Origin: Branchiostoma floridae | Lineage: Eukaryota > Chordata > Leptocardii > Amphioxiformes > Branchiostomatidae | Reading direction: 5' to 3' | DNA length: 64,000 bases | Assembly (NCBI RefSeq): GCF_000003815.2 | Contig: NC_049990.1 | Span: 16,828,075 to 16,892,074, forward strand | Shown: in pieces, positions 22,904-33,634 of the stretch | Position numbering within the stretch: the stretch's first letter is position 1 | Layout of the letters: each line of letters begins with the position of its first letter | Made by a program: the position numbers and the translations under genes | The notes under the pieces: model-generated | What the model saw: the letters and a program-made list of their open reading frames with translations, nothing else | Databases searched by the model: none | What the model was told of the DNA's origin: nothing

Positions 22904-24244
22904 ATGGAAGGCTAACGAGACGTGTGTTGCACGCCAGTATGCCCGCAAGGGAAAGTTGGTAAAAAGTTGCCGCTAAACCTTGTCTCCAATAGGCGTTCCC
23001 AGTGTGATAGCAGCTTTTAAAAGCTCACGGGCGCCGGCTAACTCAACTCATGTCCACTCTTTGATAATATGACCACTCTTTGATGGTAAAGCTTCCTAAA
23101 ATGAGTCGTTTTTTTGTTTGGATGCACGCAAATTGTGGGCCTGTAATTACGCATATTGTTATGATTATTCGAACTAAGCTTTAATTTTGAGAAATCAAGG
23201 GGTGATGTGTTCAAAGTCCTTACAAAATAAGTCTTTATTCTGGTGACTTCAATGTCTTAGCAACATTGTACCTTTAAATTTTAGAAGTCGTCTTTTTCTC
23301 TCTATGTTCCATGTAGCAATTACCATAACTTGTATGTAAAGTAGGCGCCACGGTGCCATTTTGTGTTACCTTAATTAAATCGGTCAATAGCAGGCATGTT
23401 AAATTTTCTTTGTATTTGCTGCAATTCGGTTATAAAGCGATAGATGTCGTGACTACAGGGCGTCAGGGCCCAATGTTTGGGTGTTTATATCTCTTTATAT
23501 TTCGTTGTTTTGACGGTTGGTTTAACCTATATTTTCTCTGGTTAGTTGGAATAGTGTTCCAATAAATGTTGCAAATATGTTATATACTTGTGTTATGACT
23601 ATTTTTTTCATTTTTCTCACTAAAATGACTTAGAAAGAATATCAAGTAGTCATCCTCACTTGCCGAGAAGCATATTTCGTTTTCAAGTAGCTAGAAGTAG
23701 TGCAATGAAGCTTCGGTACGGCTTGTGTTTAGCCAAGCTCACTGGGGCACCCCTACTTTTCTTGATAAGTGTGTTGGGCTCTTTTACGTGCAGAAGTTTC
23801 AAGCCTAACGCTAAAAACTCTCTCATTATTACCAGGGCTGGCCCTTGATAATAGCCTCCGGCTAGTTGGGTTGCCCTGGCTGTATTTCTCTCTCTATATA
23901 TATGGCCTCCTTCGGTCAATATTGGCCATGGTAAAATCCTAATTGATATCAGCCCTACAGCGTCGGCTGTGGCTAAACAATCGTATATGAGAATGACAGT
24001 CTCTGCCACATAGGGCACATCTGTAAGCTGACTCAGGTCTGTTGCAGAGCTCTTTTCGCAGGATCCGCTTTTCTTCTTTCTCTCTATACTAGCCGAATAA
24101 AAAAAATCCACGGGGATTTATTCTTAGCTTCATGTCACCATCGAAAATGAAGAATGTAATTCCTTACAACATATCCGAGCTGAGCCCGGTCATAAGATAA
24201 AACTCTGCCTATTGTGAAAGGATCGATGGTATTTCATCCGTAGA
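22904..24244. other. Intergenic, no gene recognised
   Basis: AT-rich; includes AATAAA at 23561. The stretch 23840-24110 shares words such as 'ccagggctggcccttgataatagcc' with 39110-39165 in reverse, pointing to a dispersed repeat. No exon seen. Confidence 0.4.
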
Positions 24245-24720
24245 TAGCAAAGCGTGGGACCGCGTGGCACGATCGGGAGCGCGTTGGTCTCAGGCCCGAG
24301 AGGTCCGGGGTTCAAATCCGCTTGCCGTGTCATCGATCTTGTGCCCTTGGGAAAGGCACTTTACACGACTTTCCTCACCTAACTCAGGTGTAAATGAGTA
24401 CATAGCTGCGGCTAGTGGCAGTGACAGGCCTTTGTGGTGGCGACAGGCCATAGGGGCATGTTCGGGCATGACGCACCCGCCATGACACATGAGTCAGGGG
24501 TAGGAGGAATCCCTTGCATCCTTGGTCGGAAATCCTCTTAGGAGACGGAAACTCCAAACAACAAACCTGCATCTGCTGGGGCCGTCTTACACGTTGCATA
24601 CAGTTGCCCCTGTAGGACTAGTGCGCCAGTGGACGAGAGGGTGGAGAAGGACGTGCACACCCCTTCTTCACCTTAAAAACCCAAGTGCAGGCCAGGCAGA
24701 CGGGTCGCCTTAAACCTTCC
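24245..24720 (+). mobile_element. tRNA-derived SINE, plus strand
   Basis: The tRNA-like head has an A-box-like tggcacgatcgggagcgcg and a B-box-like ggggttcaaatcc (24308-24320). It is followed by a non-tRNA body with cccttgggaaaggcacttta, a phrase shared (often inverted) with 25185-25210 and 27205-27225. Confidence 0.7.
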
Positions 24721-25134
24721 ATTGTCTTCTGAGACAGACGGATGCCAACTAACTAACAACAATCGGATAGCAAAGCATATGGTTACGTTTCCTCTTACGC
24801 TATTAAAGGTGACAACATACAGTTCATTTCAGTCCATCCTCGGGGAGGTGACACCAGTGTCTCCACGTGTTCCTGTCCAGCATGATCGAATGGACGACAC
24901 ACATTGATGAAAAATATCGTGAGAAAGAATTAATTAATATTTAATAGTATGGATGAAAGCTTGCATGGATCCAGGTTCGTCCTATTGGGTGTGGGGCACA
25001 ATTGGGTTTGAACCCGAGTTTTGTTGTTGTTTTTTTGCGAACAGACGAGGACAGTGTGGCACTGCACTAGTAACTAATATTAACAGTATACGGTATAGAC
25101 AGACGGTAAAGGTAGTATTTTTCTTTTACATCCC

Positions 25135-25290
25135 CAACCAAAGTCAAGGTACCCATTTTGACACATGGGTGAAGTGAGGAAAGTTAGTGCCTTTCCCAAG
25201 GGCACAACGTCGGGGGCATGGTGGGTATCGAACTCGGGACCTCTAGATTTCGAGCCGAACACTCAACCACGACGACGGGCGCTGTAACCA
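25135..25290 (-). mobile_element. SINE-like fragment, minus strand
   Basis: Contains 'gcctttcccaagggcacaac', then 'gggtatcgaactcgggacctc', the reverse complement of a B-box and tRNA-like head. Confidence 0.6.
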
Positions 25291-25942
25291 CGACGACGCG
25301 TATGTGCATGTGGGAGTCTTACGTAGCGGTAATACTTTCATAGATGACGAAAGAGATATAGAATCGGCAGATCATATCAAGCTTAGATATGTGGCTACGA
25401 AGTCACGCACAAGCTATGATAAACAATGCCTCTGCGTTGTTAAAAGAGCGCATCAGTTACGCAGCGCCACCACGCGACATTTCTGGGTATCGGATTACTC
25501 CTAATGCTTTCCACCTGAGAAAATAAAGTAGCGGTGCGCGGGAGTTGGTCTCCGTGACCTCCCGTGACCCTGGGTACCGTGGGAGGAAACCGTGCTCTAC
25601 AATGTTGCAGCGGGGCCTGTATGCCGTTTCGTAACTCGAGTTACAGAATACATCGCTGTTGGCAATTCTTGAACTAGTTAAACAGCAATATTATAATACC
25701 CAACACCAAAATTGTACTCACCCAAATTTTCGACCAAGCACCACCAGTGTTTGACAAGGAATAAACAAGCAACTGCTGCCGTGACGTCACGTTACTGTGT
25801 GTAGATAACTGTTAGGGATCATTTGAGCGCATGTATGCCCCTTTTAGCAAGCCGCAGACAGGCATTTTTGATTTTCCGTAATTCGTATGGGAAGTCTTCT
25901 TACACGTGGTATCAGTAGCGGACGATTTTGCGTAAAGAGCGA

Positions 25943-26260
25943 GGCTATTGACACACCCATTGTGTCAATAGCCTAAACAGGCTATTGCCACACTCAGTGT
26001 GTCAATAGCCTAAACGGCTAACATAGACAATGAAAGCCGGCATTAACAGGTATCCAAATGTAGGGCATAACTTGAATACGCCTGTTCATTCGAAGATTCA
26101 AAGATTCCAATGTCTAATCTTCCGAACAATGTCTAATCAACTGTTGCTTGTGTAAAATAATGTCGGGAAAGTCATGTTACAAGCTCTGGTTGGCTGGTTG
26201 GCATCTCGGTGTGTCAATAGCCTGTTTGGCTATGGGCACACTCAGTGTGTCAATAGCCAC
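25943..26260. repeat. Cluster of short palindromes GGCTATTGACACAC/GTGTGTCAATAGCC
   Basis: Hairpins occur at 25943-25973, 25980-26010 and 26208-26259. Each pairs ggctattg(a/c)cacac with gtgtcaatagcc around a 3-7 base loop. The unit is repeated and spaced, not a simple tandem. Confidence 0.75.
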
Positions 26261-26727
26261 AGCGTTGCGGAGATGTCTTCATTGATTTGATAGCGCAGCA
26301 CGTACAGTTTTCTTCTGAAATAAGCGTAAAGTAGACCCTCTTTAGGCTCTTATTAGGCTTGACCAGTGGAGGGGCTACTACTTACAAGTCAGTGTATCTC
26401 TTTTCCAAAGACAGTTGTACTGTAACCGCAAGGAACCTTAATCGGACACATTGAGCAAACGCAAAATTGAATTATAAATTAACAAGCGGCCTTTTAAGTA
26501 TTCCAACAAGCATTGAGGTTATCATATACAATATTCTTACCGTCATTACTACATACGTGTGTGTCACTCTCCCATTCATTGAGATATCTGGGGGAAATTA
26601 CGTCAGCGATTCGCGTTTCTTTTTTTTTTATTATTGTTATTATTGGGTGGGCCGACTACTCACTCTTTGCAGCCAGGGGCTGAATTGCGAGGAGCTTACA
26701 ATAGGCGGGGCTAGATCGCAAGCAGGG

Positions 26728-27016
26728 TCTGGAGCGAGCTGCCATTCAGCGCCACTCAGGTGACCTCAATACGACTGTCGCAAGTGTCTGGAGCGAGCTG
26801 CCTTTCGGCGCCACTCAGGTGACTTCAATACGACTGTCGCAAGTGTCTGGAGCGAGCTGCCATTCGGCGCCACTCATGCAGGTGACTTCAATACGACTGT
26901 CGCAAGTGTCTGGAGCGAGCTGCCATTCGGCGCCACTCAGGTGACATCAATACGACTGTCGCAAGTGTCTGGAGCGAGCTGACATTCGGCGCCACTCAGG
27001 TGACCTCAATACGACA
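26728..27016. repeat. 59-bp tandem repeat, five copies
   Basis: The word tctggagcgagctgccattc, or a close variant, starts at 26728, 26787, 26846, 26909 and 26968. The period is 59 bp; one copy carries a 4-bp insertion. Copies are nearly identical. Confidence 0.92.
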
Positions 27017-27054
27017 GTAATTGCCCCAGGTGCGGCCAAGGAACTGTAGGTTTT

Positions 27055-27300
27055 GAACCACTCACACCGCACCATCGCACATGTGGCGGGTTCTTTAACG
27101 TGCTGGGGTATGGCTCTCCCCAGACACGGGACCATTTAACGTCCTATCCGAGGGACGACTCATTTCCACCTGAGTAAAGTGAGGAAAGTCGTGTAAAATG
27201 CCTTTCCCAAAGACACAAGACCGGCAGCACGGCAGGCGGATTTGATCCCGCGACCTCTCGGTCACGAGGCGAACACAATACCACTGTGCTACGCGGTTTC
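27055..27300 (-). mobile_element. tRNA-derived SINE, minus strand
   Basis: Read on the minus strand, the head is cgtagcacagtggtattgtg, then a B-box in cgagaggtcgcgggatcaaa. The body includes 'aaaatgcctttcccaaagaca', the family phrase also seen at 24350. Confidence 0.7.
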
Positions 27301-27389
27301 GTTTTTAGCGTAAAAAGAAACCAGGTAGCCGACTTCGATGTAATTCAGTTGCTACCTCTGTCTTTTTGTACAACGTCGACTTTGAGTTT

Positions 27390-27870
27390 GACACCCCCCA
27401 ACTCACCATACAGGCTCCCTTACAAACTTGCACCCCTGTATGACCCTCCCCTGACCTGTGATGACAGAGTTGTCTATATCTGATTCATGGGTCAAGTTGA
27501 AGGTCAACTACGGGTGTTTTAACAGGGGTCAAGAATGGGTCAACCGTGAACGCTTCTTCAACCGACCGCATACCCAGCTCTTCAAACATACAAACTCCCT
27601 GCCCCCGAAATGTAATGACTAAGGTGTCTATATATATATCGGGCTTATAGGTCAAGTTGAAGGTCATCTGAGGAACGTTATGACAAAGGTCAAAGATAGG
27701 TCAAGAGATGTCAATTGCATGACCTTTACAACCTCACATACCCCCCTCCCCCCTGACCTGTGTTGACAGAGGAATGTAAATCGGATTCGTGGGTCAAGTT
27801 GAAGGTCATCTGGAGGACGTTTTGACAGGGGTCTTGTCTAGGTCAAGAGATGCCATTTCCAGCTTTACAA
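27390..27870. repeat. Degenerate ~140-bp tandem repeat (GGTCAAGTTGAAGGTCA)
   Basis: The word gggtcaagttgaaggtcaac, or a variant, recurs near 27489, 27649 and 27792, with 'ccctcccctgacctgtg' between. Unit lengths are uneven. Confidence 0.7.
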
Positions 27871-28840
27871 ACAGACCTCTGATTGACGAAAAACAGTTTG
27901 TTTGGCCTTAGGTGACAACGAAATCGTTTGTAGTACCCACCGAAAAACTTGTTACTTGGTTTGTTTCCTTTTGGAACGGTGAAATAAAATAAAGTAAAAG
28001 TTAACACAACATTTCTTAGAATGCTATTTTGCTGGATACTGTTAGTAGTTTTTATGTTTTTGTTTTTTATAGTGGGGAAGGGGCTATAGGAGTACGTACT
28101 ATGAGTTCATGAGTTTGACTGATCTTGACTGTCTACTGATCCCTGTTTGCTATATCCCTTCGCAAGGCCATGTTAATTTAAAGCCAAATATTCTCGATGA
28201 ACCCTCAAACTGCGTGCGCCGCAGTGGTAAGCAGGGTGATAAAGAAGGTTAGAAAGTGTAGCCTCCTTCGCAGACTTTCGCGGAGGCGGTAAAAGTCCTT
28301 CTTTTGCCATGGCTAAATCCATTCACCGCGTACCGGCAAAAAGAACCTTAACCAAAGTGTTGAAAACCCCGATTCAGCGCTCCCTCCAAAAATAAGGACA
28401 TCCTCTTCGAAAGAGTATGGTGTACTGAACAAGAGAACCTTTTAAAGTCTTGCTGTTAAACATCTTCTTGTCAATTTTGTACTTCGGTTTTGGTTTTGAA
28501 ATTCTACGACTTTAGTACCCGTTTTCCGATCCTATTTTTACGATTTACATATACATATATGTAAACATATACATGTTCATTTTGCAGCTGCTTTGTACGA
28601 TATACAGTATGGTTCAAACCCTTTTTTCCCCGGAAACGGACGAAAATTGACGCGCGCGTGGATGCAATACATCTTTTTAAAATCCACATGGCCTTAACTT
28701 CCTAACTTTGATTGATGATAAGACAGCGCCTCCCCCTTTCTTCCCAATTTGTTTCAGCCTGTTTATACGCCGTTTCAATTTGCCACACACTGGAATAATT
28801 TTCCATGGTGTCGATACCCCGCCCATCCCCCTACATACTG

Positions 28841-29080
28841 GGAGCCGGACAGGACCGGGTAGCTAGCGAGTTTTGTTCGGGGGGCCAAGGCAGTCAGCCC
28901 GCCGATCTCACATTAGCGCCCCGGGGAGTTTAAGCCCGAAGGAGTTTAATATCGCTACTCATTTCAGGTGGACCTCCTGCATCGGGCTTTTAAACTCCCC
29001 GCGGCGCTAATAGGAGGACGGTGGGCCAGACTGTCTTGGGCCACCGAATAAACTGTCCTAGCTGCCCGATCCCGGCTGAC
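28841..29080. repeat. Imperfect ~240-bp foldback
   Basis: The left arm gagccggacaggaccgggta ... ttagcgccccggggagttta pairs with the right arm taaactccccgcggcgctaa ... gcccgatcccggctg. The centre lies near 28957. The arms have diverged by roughly a quarter. Confidence 0.7.
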
Positions 29081-29516
29081 CCCAGGGAACCCCCTACATT
29101 GCGAAGTCTTGTGCGTTTTGGAACAAACTAAACCCACAGTACCACAGTTAGCGCATTTGCACATATATAAACTAAAATCAAGGCTTATGTCCTGAACTAC
29201 TAAAATTCAAAAATCATGTCTTAATGCCGCATTGTTGCAATTGGGTTTGAAATATGGGTTCTTCGGCTCTTGTCCTCTGGTGAGATGGTCGACAGCATCA
29301 GTCAGTCAAGGCCTCAGTCGTTACTGGTTACAGTTCTCGCCTGACAGTGCCTTAATATATGAAATATGGGTTACCACGGTAGAAAAGTCTCTACCAAAAA
29401 AGATGACCTTACAGACCCTTACACTTCATGATGAGGTAACCGTACCCCCATTAGATAGTGGAATGATCGACAGCTGGCTATTTTGAAACTACTGGACTAA
29501 TCCAAGGGCTCTGATT

Positions 29517-29532
29517 GGGGGGGGGGGGGGGG
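29517..29532. repeat. Poly-G run (16 G)
   Basis: A homopolymer of G, prone to length variation and sequencing error. Confidence 0.9.
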
Positions 29533-29989
29533 TGGCGGTTACTTGCGGACTTGCCTTGAATTATTTTTTAATGATATTTTTCCCCTTACACTTTCCCATA
29601 GGATTAAATGTGTTACAGATACTAGTATTTTACAAGAACAATGCTGTCCCTCTTTCTAGTGCAACTTTATATTAAAGTAGGTCAGTGGCACTCCGTCCCT
29701 TAACGGAAATTGAGGTTGTTGTTGTTTGTATATTTTTCTGACAGTGTATCGGAGTCCATTGTCGACACCACAATTTTCTTCATGACCACCTCCCTAACGA
29801 TTTTCCCATGACCCCACCCTTTGTCGCCTGGCTCTCCCCGCTAAATCTCTCCCTGCCCCCTACACCTACAGTGGACGGTCCCTTGGGTTCAGGTAAAGTG
29901 TCACACAGTAAACGGTTAGTATCTGCTAGCCGTCCACAGAGCACCACACGACAGATAAGCCAGCACAGTGTTTGTTTACGTTGAGCGTT

Positions 29990-30115
29990 CAACACAGCAG
30001 CTACGTGTGAGAGAGAAACATAGGCTAACCCCACCGGACTTTGATTGAGACTGACAGAAGAGGGACAAACAGAAGATTTGACGGCCAAAACCACAACACA
30101 CGAAGAAGAACTAAG
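29990..30115 (+). other. Possible non-coding first exon of the IRBP-like gene
   Basis: The next + strand coding exon (33449) begins after a strong acceptor, with its ATG only 12 bases in, so a 5' UTR exon upstream is expected. GAACTAAG/GTAAGG at 30115 is a good donor with purine-rich sequence before it. This is inference; transcript data are needed to place the exon. Confidence 0.3.
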
Positions 30116-30984
30116 GTAAGGTATAGATTTAGGATCTCGTGTGGTACGACTTTGCTAGCATGGCGTATAGGTTTCGTCTTCAAGTACATGTGTGTATGTA
30201 GTATTCTAATAGACAGCGGATTCTTTTAAAGAAGGCGTGACTGAAAAATGAGTTTTAGTACAGTTCGCATAGCGGGTTGTCCTGTCACACGATATCTGCA
30301 GTCTGACTTTCCTGACCTAAACGAATCTTGAGGGCACGCGGTCAGATTTGCAGGCTCGGTCATAGTAAATTATCTTCTACTAGAAACAGAACAGTTTTGG
30401 TTTTGGACTACGAATGATATTTGTAGCATATTTGACATTAGCTAGGACCACTCTAGTAGTAGTAGCCCCCACCAGGCCTCAATCCTACGGGGTTACGGAT
30501 TGTAGAATTCGGCAAAAAAATGAATAATTTTCCAGGAGGGTCAGCAGTCTATGCAAACATATGTCGGCAAATGAAACACTCTGGTGGCCCAACTCCCCTG
30601 AAAAAAATATATATATATATATTGTCTGTTAGCATGAAAGTTCATTTGTGTTGGTAGAATACATTATAGAAAATGATAACTCTTTACTTCCAACACTGAA
30701 TTAAACTATAGGGACTTACCCCTCTAAATTTTCGGTCAATCTCCGTCGACCTTGTTCACAGAATGACCCTTAGAATCTATTCTATAACTATTGTCTCTAT
30801 TGTCTGTGTAGTTAGTCTGACCAAGGAGGTTATCGCCCTACTGTCATTGTTTGATCTTGTCTGTCATGATGTGTGTTTCCTTGGTTAAATCTAGCCTCGT
30901 ATTCCGGGCTTTATACAGGTTTTATAGGTCTGGTAGATTTCCAACTGGAGTGACAGACGGGAAGGTGACCTAATTTAACCCTCG

Positions 30985-31560
30985 CAAGGCTTGATACTAG
31001 GCTAGGGTTACTAGCTTCAAGGCTGTTGAAATAGTCTGGTATCAAGGCTTGTTGAGCTTTCTGCCCCGCTAGCTTTCAAACAAGAGTAAAGGATGGGTAG
31101 AGGACTTAACCCGTAACCCTCACAAGGCTTGAAACCAGGCTAGGGTAACTAGCTTCAAGGCTGTTGAACTAGTCTGGTGCCCAGGCTTGTGCAGCTTTCA
31201 GTCTCGCTAGGTTTCAAACAAGACGGTAAACTATGGGAAGAGAATAACCTGTACAAGGTTCAGTACTTGATACCAGGCTAGAGTTACTAACTTCAATGCT
31301 GTAAAAAATAGTCTGGTATCCGGGCGTGTGGGCCTTTAGTCCCGCTAGCTGTCAAACAAGAGTAAAATAAGGGGAGCCGGAGAGGTCCTAACATGTACAA
31401 GGTTCAAGACTTGATACCAGGCTAGAGTTACTATAACCAACGCTACTGAAATACTGTAGTCTGGTATCAAGGGTGGATCTTAGGTCCGGTCCGAATTTCC
31501 TACCAAAAGTGACGGATGAGCCAAAGCTGTACAAGATTGCTGGATACTAGACGAAGATTA
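30985..31560. repeat. ~138-bp tandem repeat, four or five copies
   Basis: The word ttgataccaggctagrgtta, or a variant, starts at 30991, 31129, 31267 and 31411, giving periods of 138, 138 and 144. A diverged fifth copy begins near 31545. Its sequence is unrelated to the 138-bp array at 69. Confidence 0.88.
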
Positions 31561-31710
31561 CCAGTGTCAAGGTTACCGGCGTTAACTGACCTAGTCCAGA
31601 TTCAAGTCCAACCCATACTTCTGTTACAACACATGTTGTCACGGTTCATATAGCGGGGCGCGTTACCCAATTATAAGACAGACAACGTACATGTATAAGT
31701 ATACAGAGAG

Positions 31711-31806
31711 TACACGTATTTCTGTTCAACAAAGTCTTGACTGCAAAGAAGCAAAATATACACGTATTTCTGTTCAACAAAGTCTTGACTGCAAAGAAGC
31801 AAAACA
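31711..31806. repeat. Perfect 48-bp tandem duplication
   Basis: The unit starting tacacgtatttctgttcaac at 31711 is repeated at 31759, with a single end difference. Confidence 0.9.
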
Positions 31807-33436
31807 TCACCATCTGGGATTGTTAGGTTCAGACGGAAACGGTTTTCTTTTTTTCTGTCTTGTTTTCGTGAAAGAAGACATACGATTCGCATTAGAATCC
31901 CGTAGTGTTGTGTTTCCTACATAGCTAGAATGTGTCAGAATGTGCGTACGAACTCCGACGTTTCTTGCAAAATAAACAACGCAGAGCACGATTGGGTGTG
32001 CTGATCACTTACAGTGACGTGAATAACACAGCTGACATAAACAAACTTGTCAGTCTTTTGGATATAAAAAAACAGAGTCTATATGAGGTCAGATTATTCT
32101 TATAAAAATATGTGCGTTGTTTACTCTATCATAAATTAATGTTTAGTCTATAGGAACTCAACCAAATATACCCTTGTCGAGTTTAATATATAAATATTTT
32201 ATTTTGTATGATTGCTTTATCATGCATAGGGGGCCTGCATGGGGCTTTAGTGAATACCTCTGCTTTGAAACTAGAGTCACGCCAAGCTTCTAAGGCCCTT
32301 CTTTATCTGAATAATCTCTAAGCAGATCTTAGGGGGGCAAAATAGTGGTGCTTTTCTGGCTCCCTCTGTAACAAGTAACGATTTTGCCCTGCGTACATCT
32401 GCTTGGAGATTCGCGTGACCTGACCGCAGCTGTCCGGATTTTGACAGCATCAAAACGTGACAATTTTTCTCCACGGTAACTAACCGGGGACTGGCGATTT
32501 CCGGTGGGAGCTCACCCCTATTTCCGGTGCCTGAAACCCACACCTAGCGTGGTGTCTTATCTGTCGTGTCAGGGCCACTGATCTTTCCTTCCTTTTGGAA
32601 CCTTAGACAGGACGCTCTCTTTTTCTTCTTTTGTATGGTCCCATACGTCAATCAGGCTGAACAATTTGATTCATTTTCAAAACACACACCTTGGAACAAA
32701 TTGCCGTAATCAATTTTGCAATTGAAGCGCTTACGGACACGGAAAATATAGCGCAAATATTGTGACAAACGGGAACATAAAACATGATTCAAGCAAGTAA
32801 ATAATAATGAATTAGTGGATAATGTGTAAGTTACTGTAATTCCGAAAAAAAAAAAAAAACGTTTACATTTCTTATAGCACTTGTATCGCCCATGGCCAGT
32901 GGCACAAAGGTCAGCAAGTTTCCTTGTTGTTTTTTTTCAGTAGTAGGGTATATTTCTACAAGGAGAGGTTGCTAGCCTTTCCCATTTCACGTGCCCCAGG
33001 CACCTAGGTCCTGCAATATCGACGTTGGGATCCAATTTTACGTCCCCTTCAAAGGCGGAACTGACTGTACATGTATAACACCTGTTAATAATATTTCTTC
33101 CTTTTTTTCAAAATCTGGACGCGTAAAAGAGTAACATGTATTGTAAATCGTATTATATTACTTATCCATTGCTTACCTAGGCACATGTCATATCTGCATA
33201 AAGTGACGAAGATAGTTGCTGTTCTGTCTAGTATTTTTTGTAAGTTTAATTTATTTCGTTGTAAGCAGCAGTTGAAACTTGCTTCAAAACAGTTGTAATC
33301 TCACAGACTGCCAAGGTATCAGCTACCGTAGCGTTATCAATCTATATTTGAAGACTAAAAGACACTGTACTGAGATACGTACTGAGAACATGACAATAAC
33401 TGTCTTCCTCTATTGACCCCCTCCCCCTTCTATCTA
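31807..33436. other. Intergenic or first intron, no gene recognised
   Basis: AT-rich with short homopolymers; no exon with convincing splice sites or coding pattern. It probably lies within the first intron or promoter region of the IRBP-like gene. Confidence 0.4.
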
Positions 33437-33448
33437 GTTTCCATTGCT

Positions 33449-33634
33449 ATGGCACCTACGGCATACATCGTCTTCGTCGCTCTCGTTCCCACCGTCCTAT
33501 CCGTTGATTGGTTGGACGTTGTCATGGGGATAGGTGACGTCATGGCGGATCACTACCTGGACCAGGACCTGCGGGCGCTGAACGACCAATCATTGTTACA
33601 GCGGTGGAACCGGACACTGGTGCACCGGTTTCAG
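33449..33634 (+). CDS. IRBP-like gene coding exon 1 (signal peptide)
   Basis: The ATG at 33449 lies 12 bases after acceptor CTTCTATCTAG. It is followed by a hydrophobic signal peptide and DWLDVVMGIGDVMADHYLDQ; the donor is CAG/GTAAAT. I chose this ATG because it starts the signal peptide. Confidence 0.85.

Noticed and set aside
24290-24320. Functional tRNA gene
   Set aside because: A-box and B-box-like sequences are present, but the stems do not pair into a cloverleaf and a SINE body follows.
26728-27016. CRISPR-like array
   Set aside because: Units are contiguous tandem copies with no unique spacers, in an animal genome.
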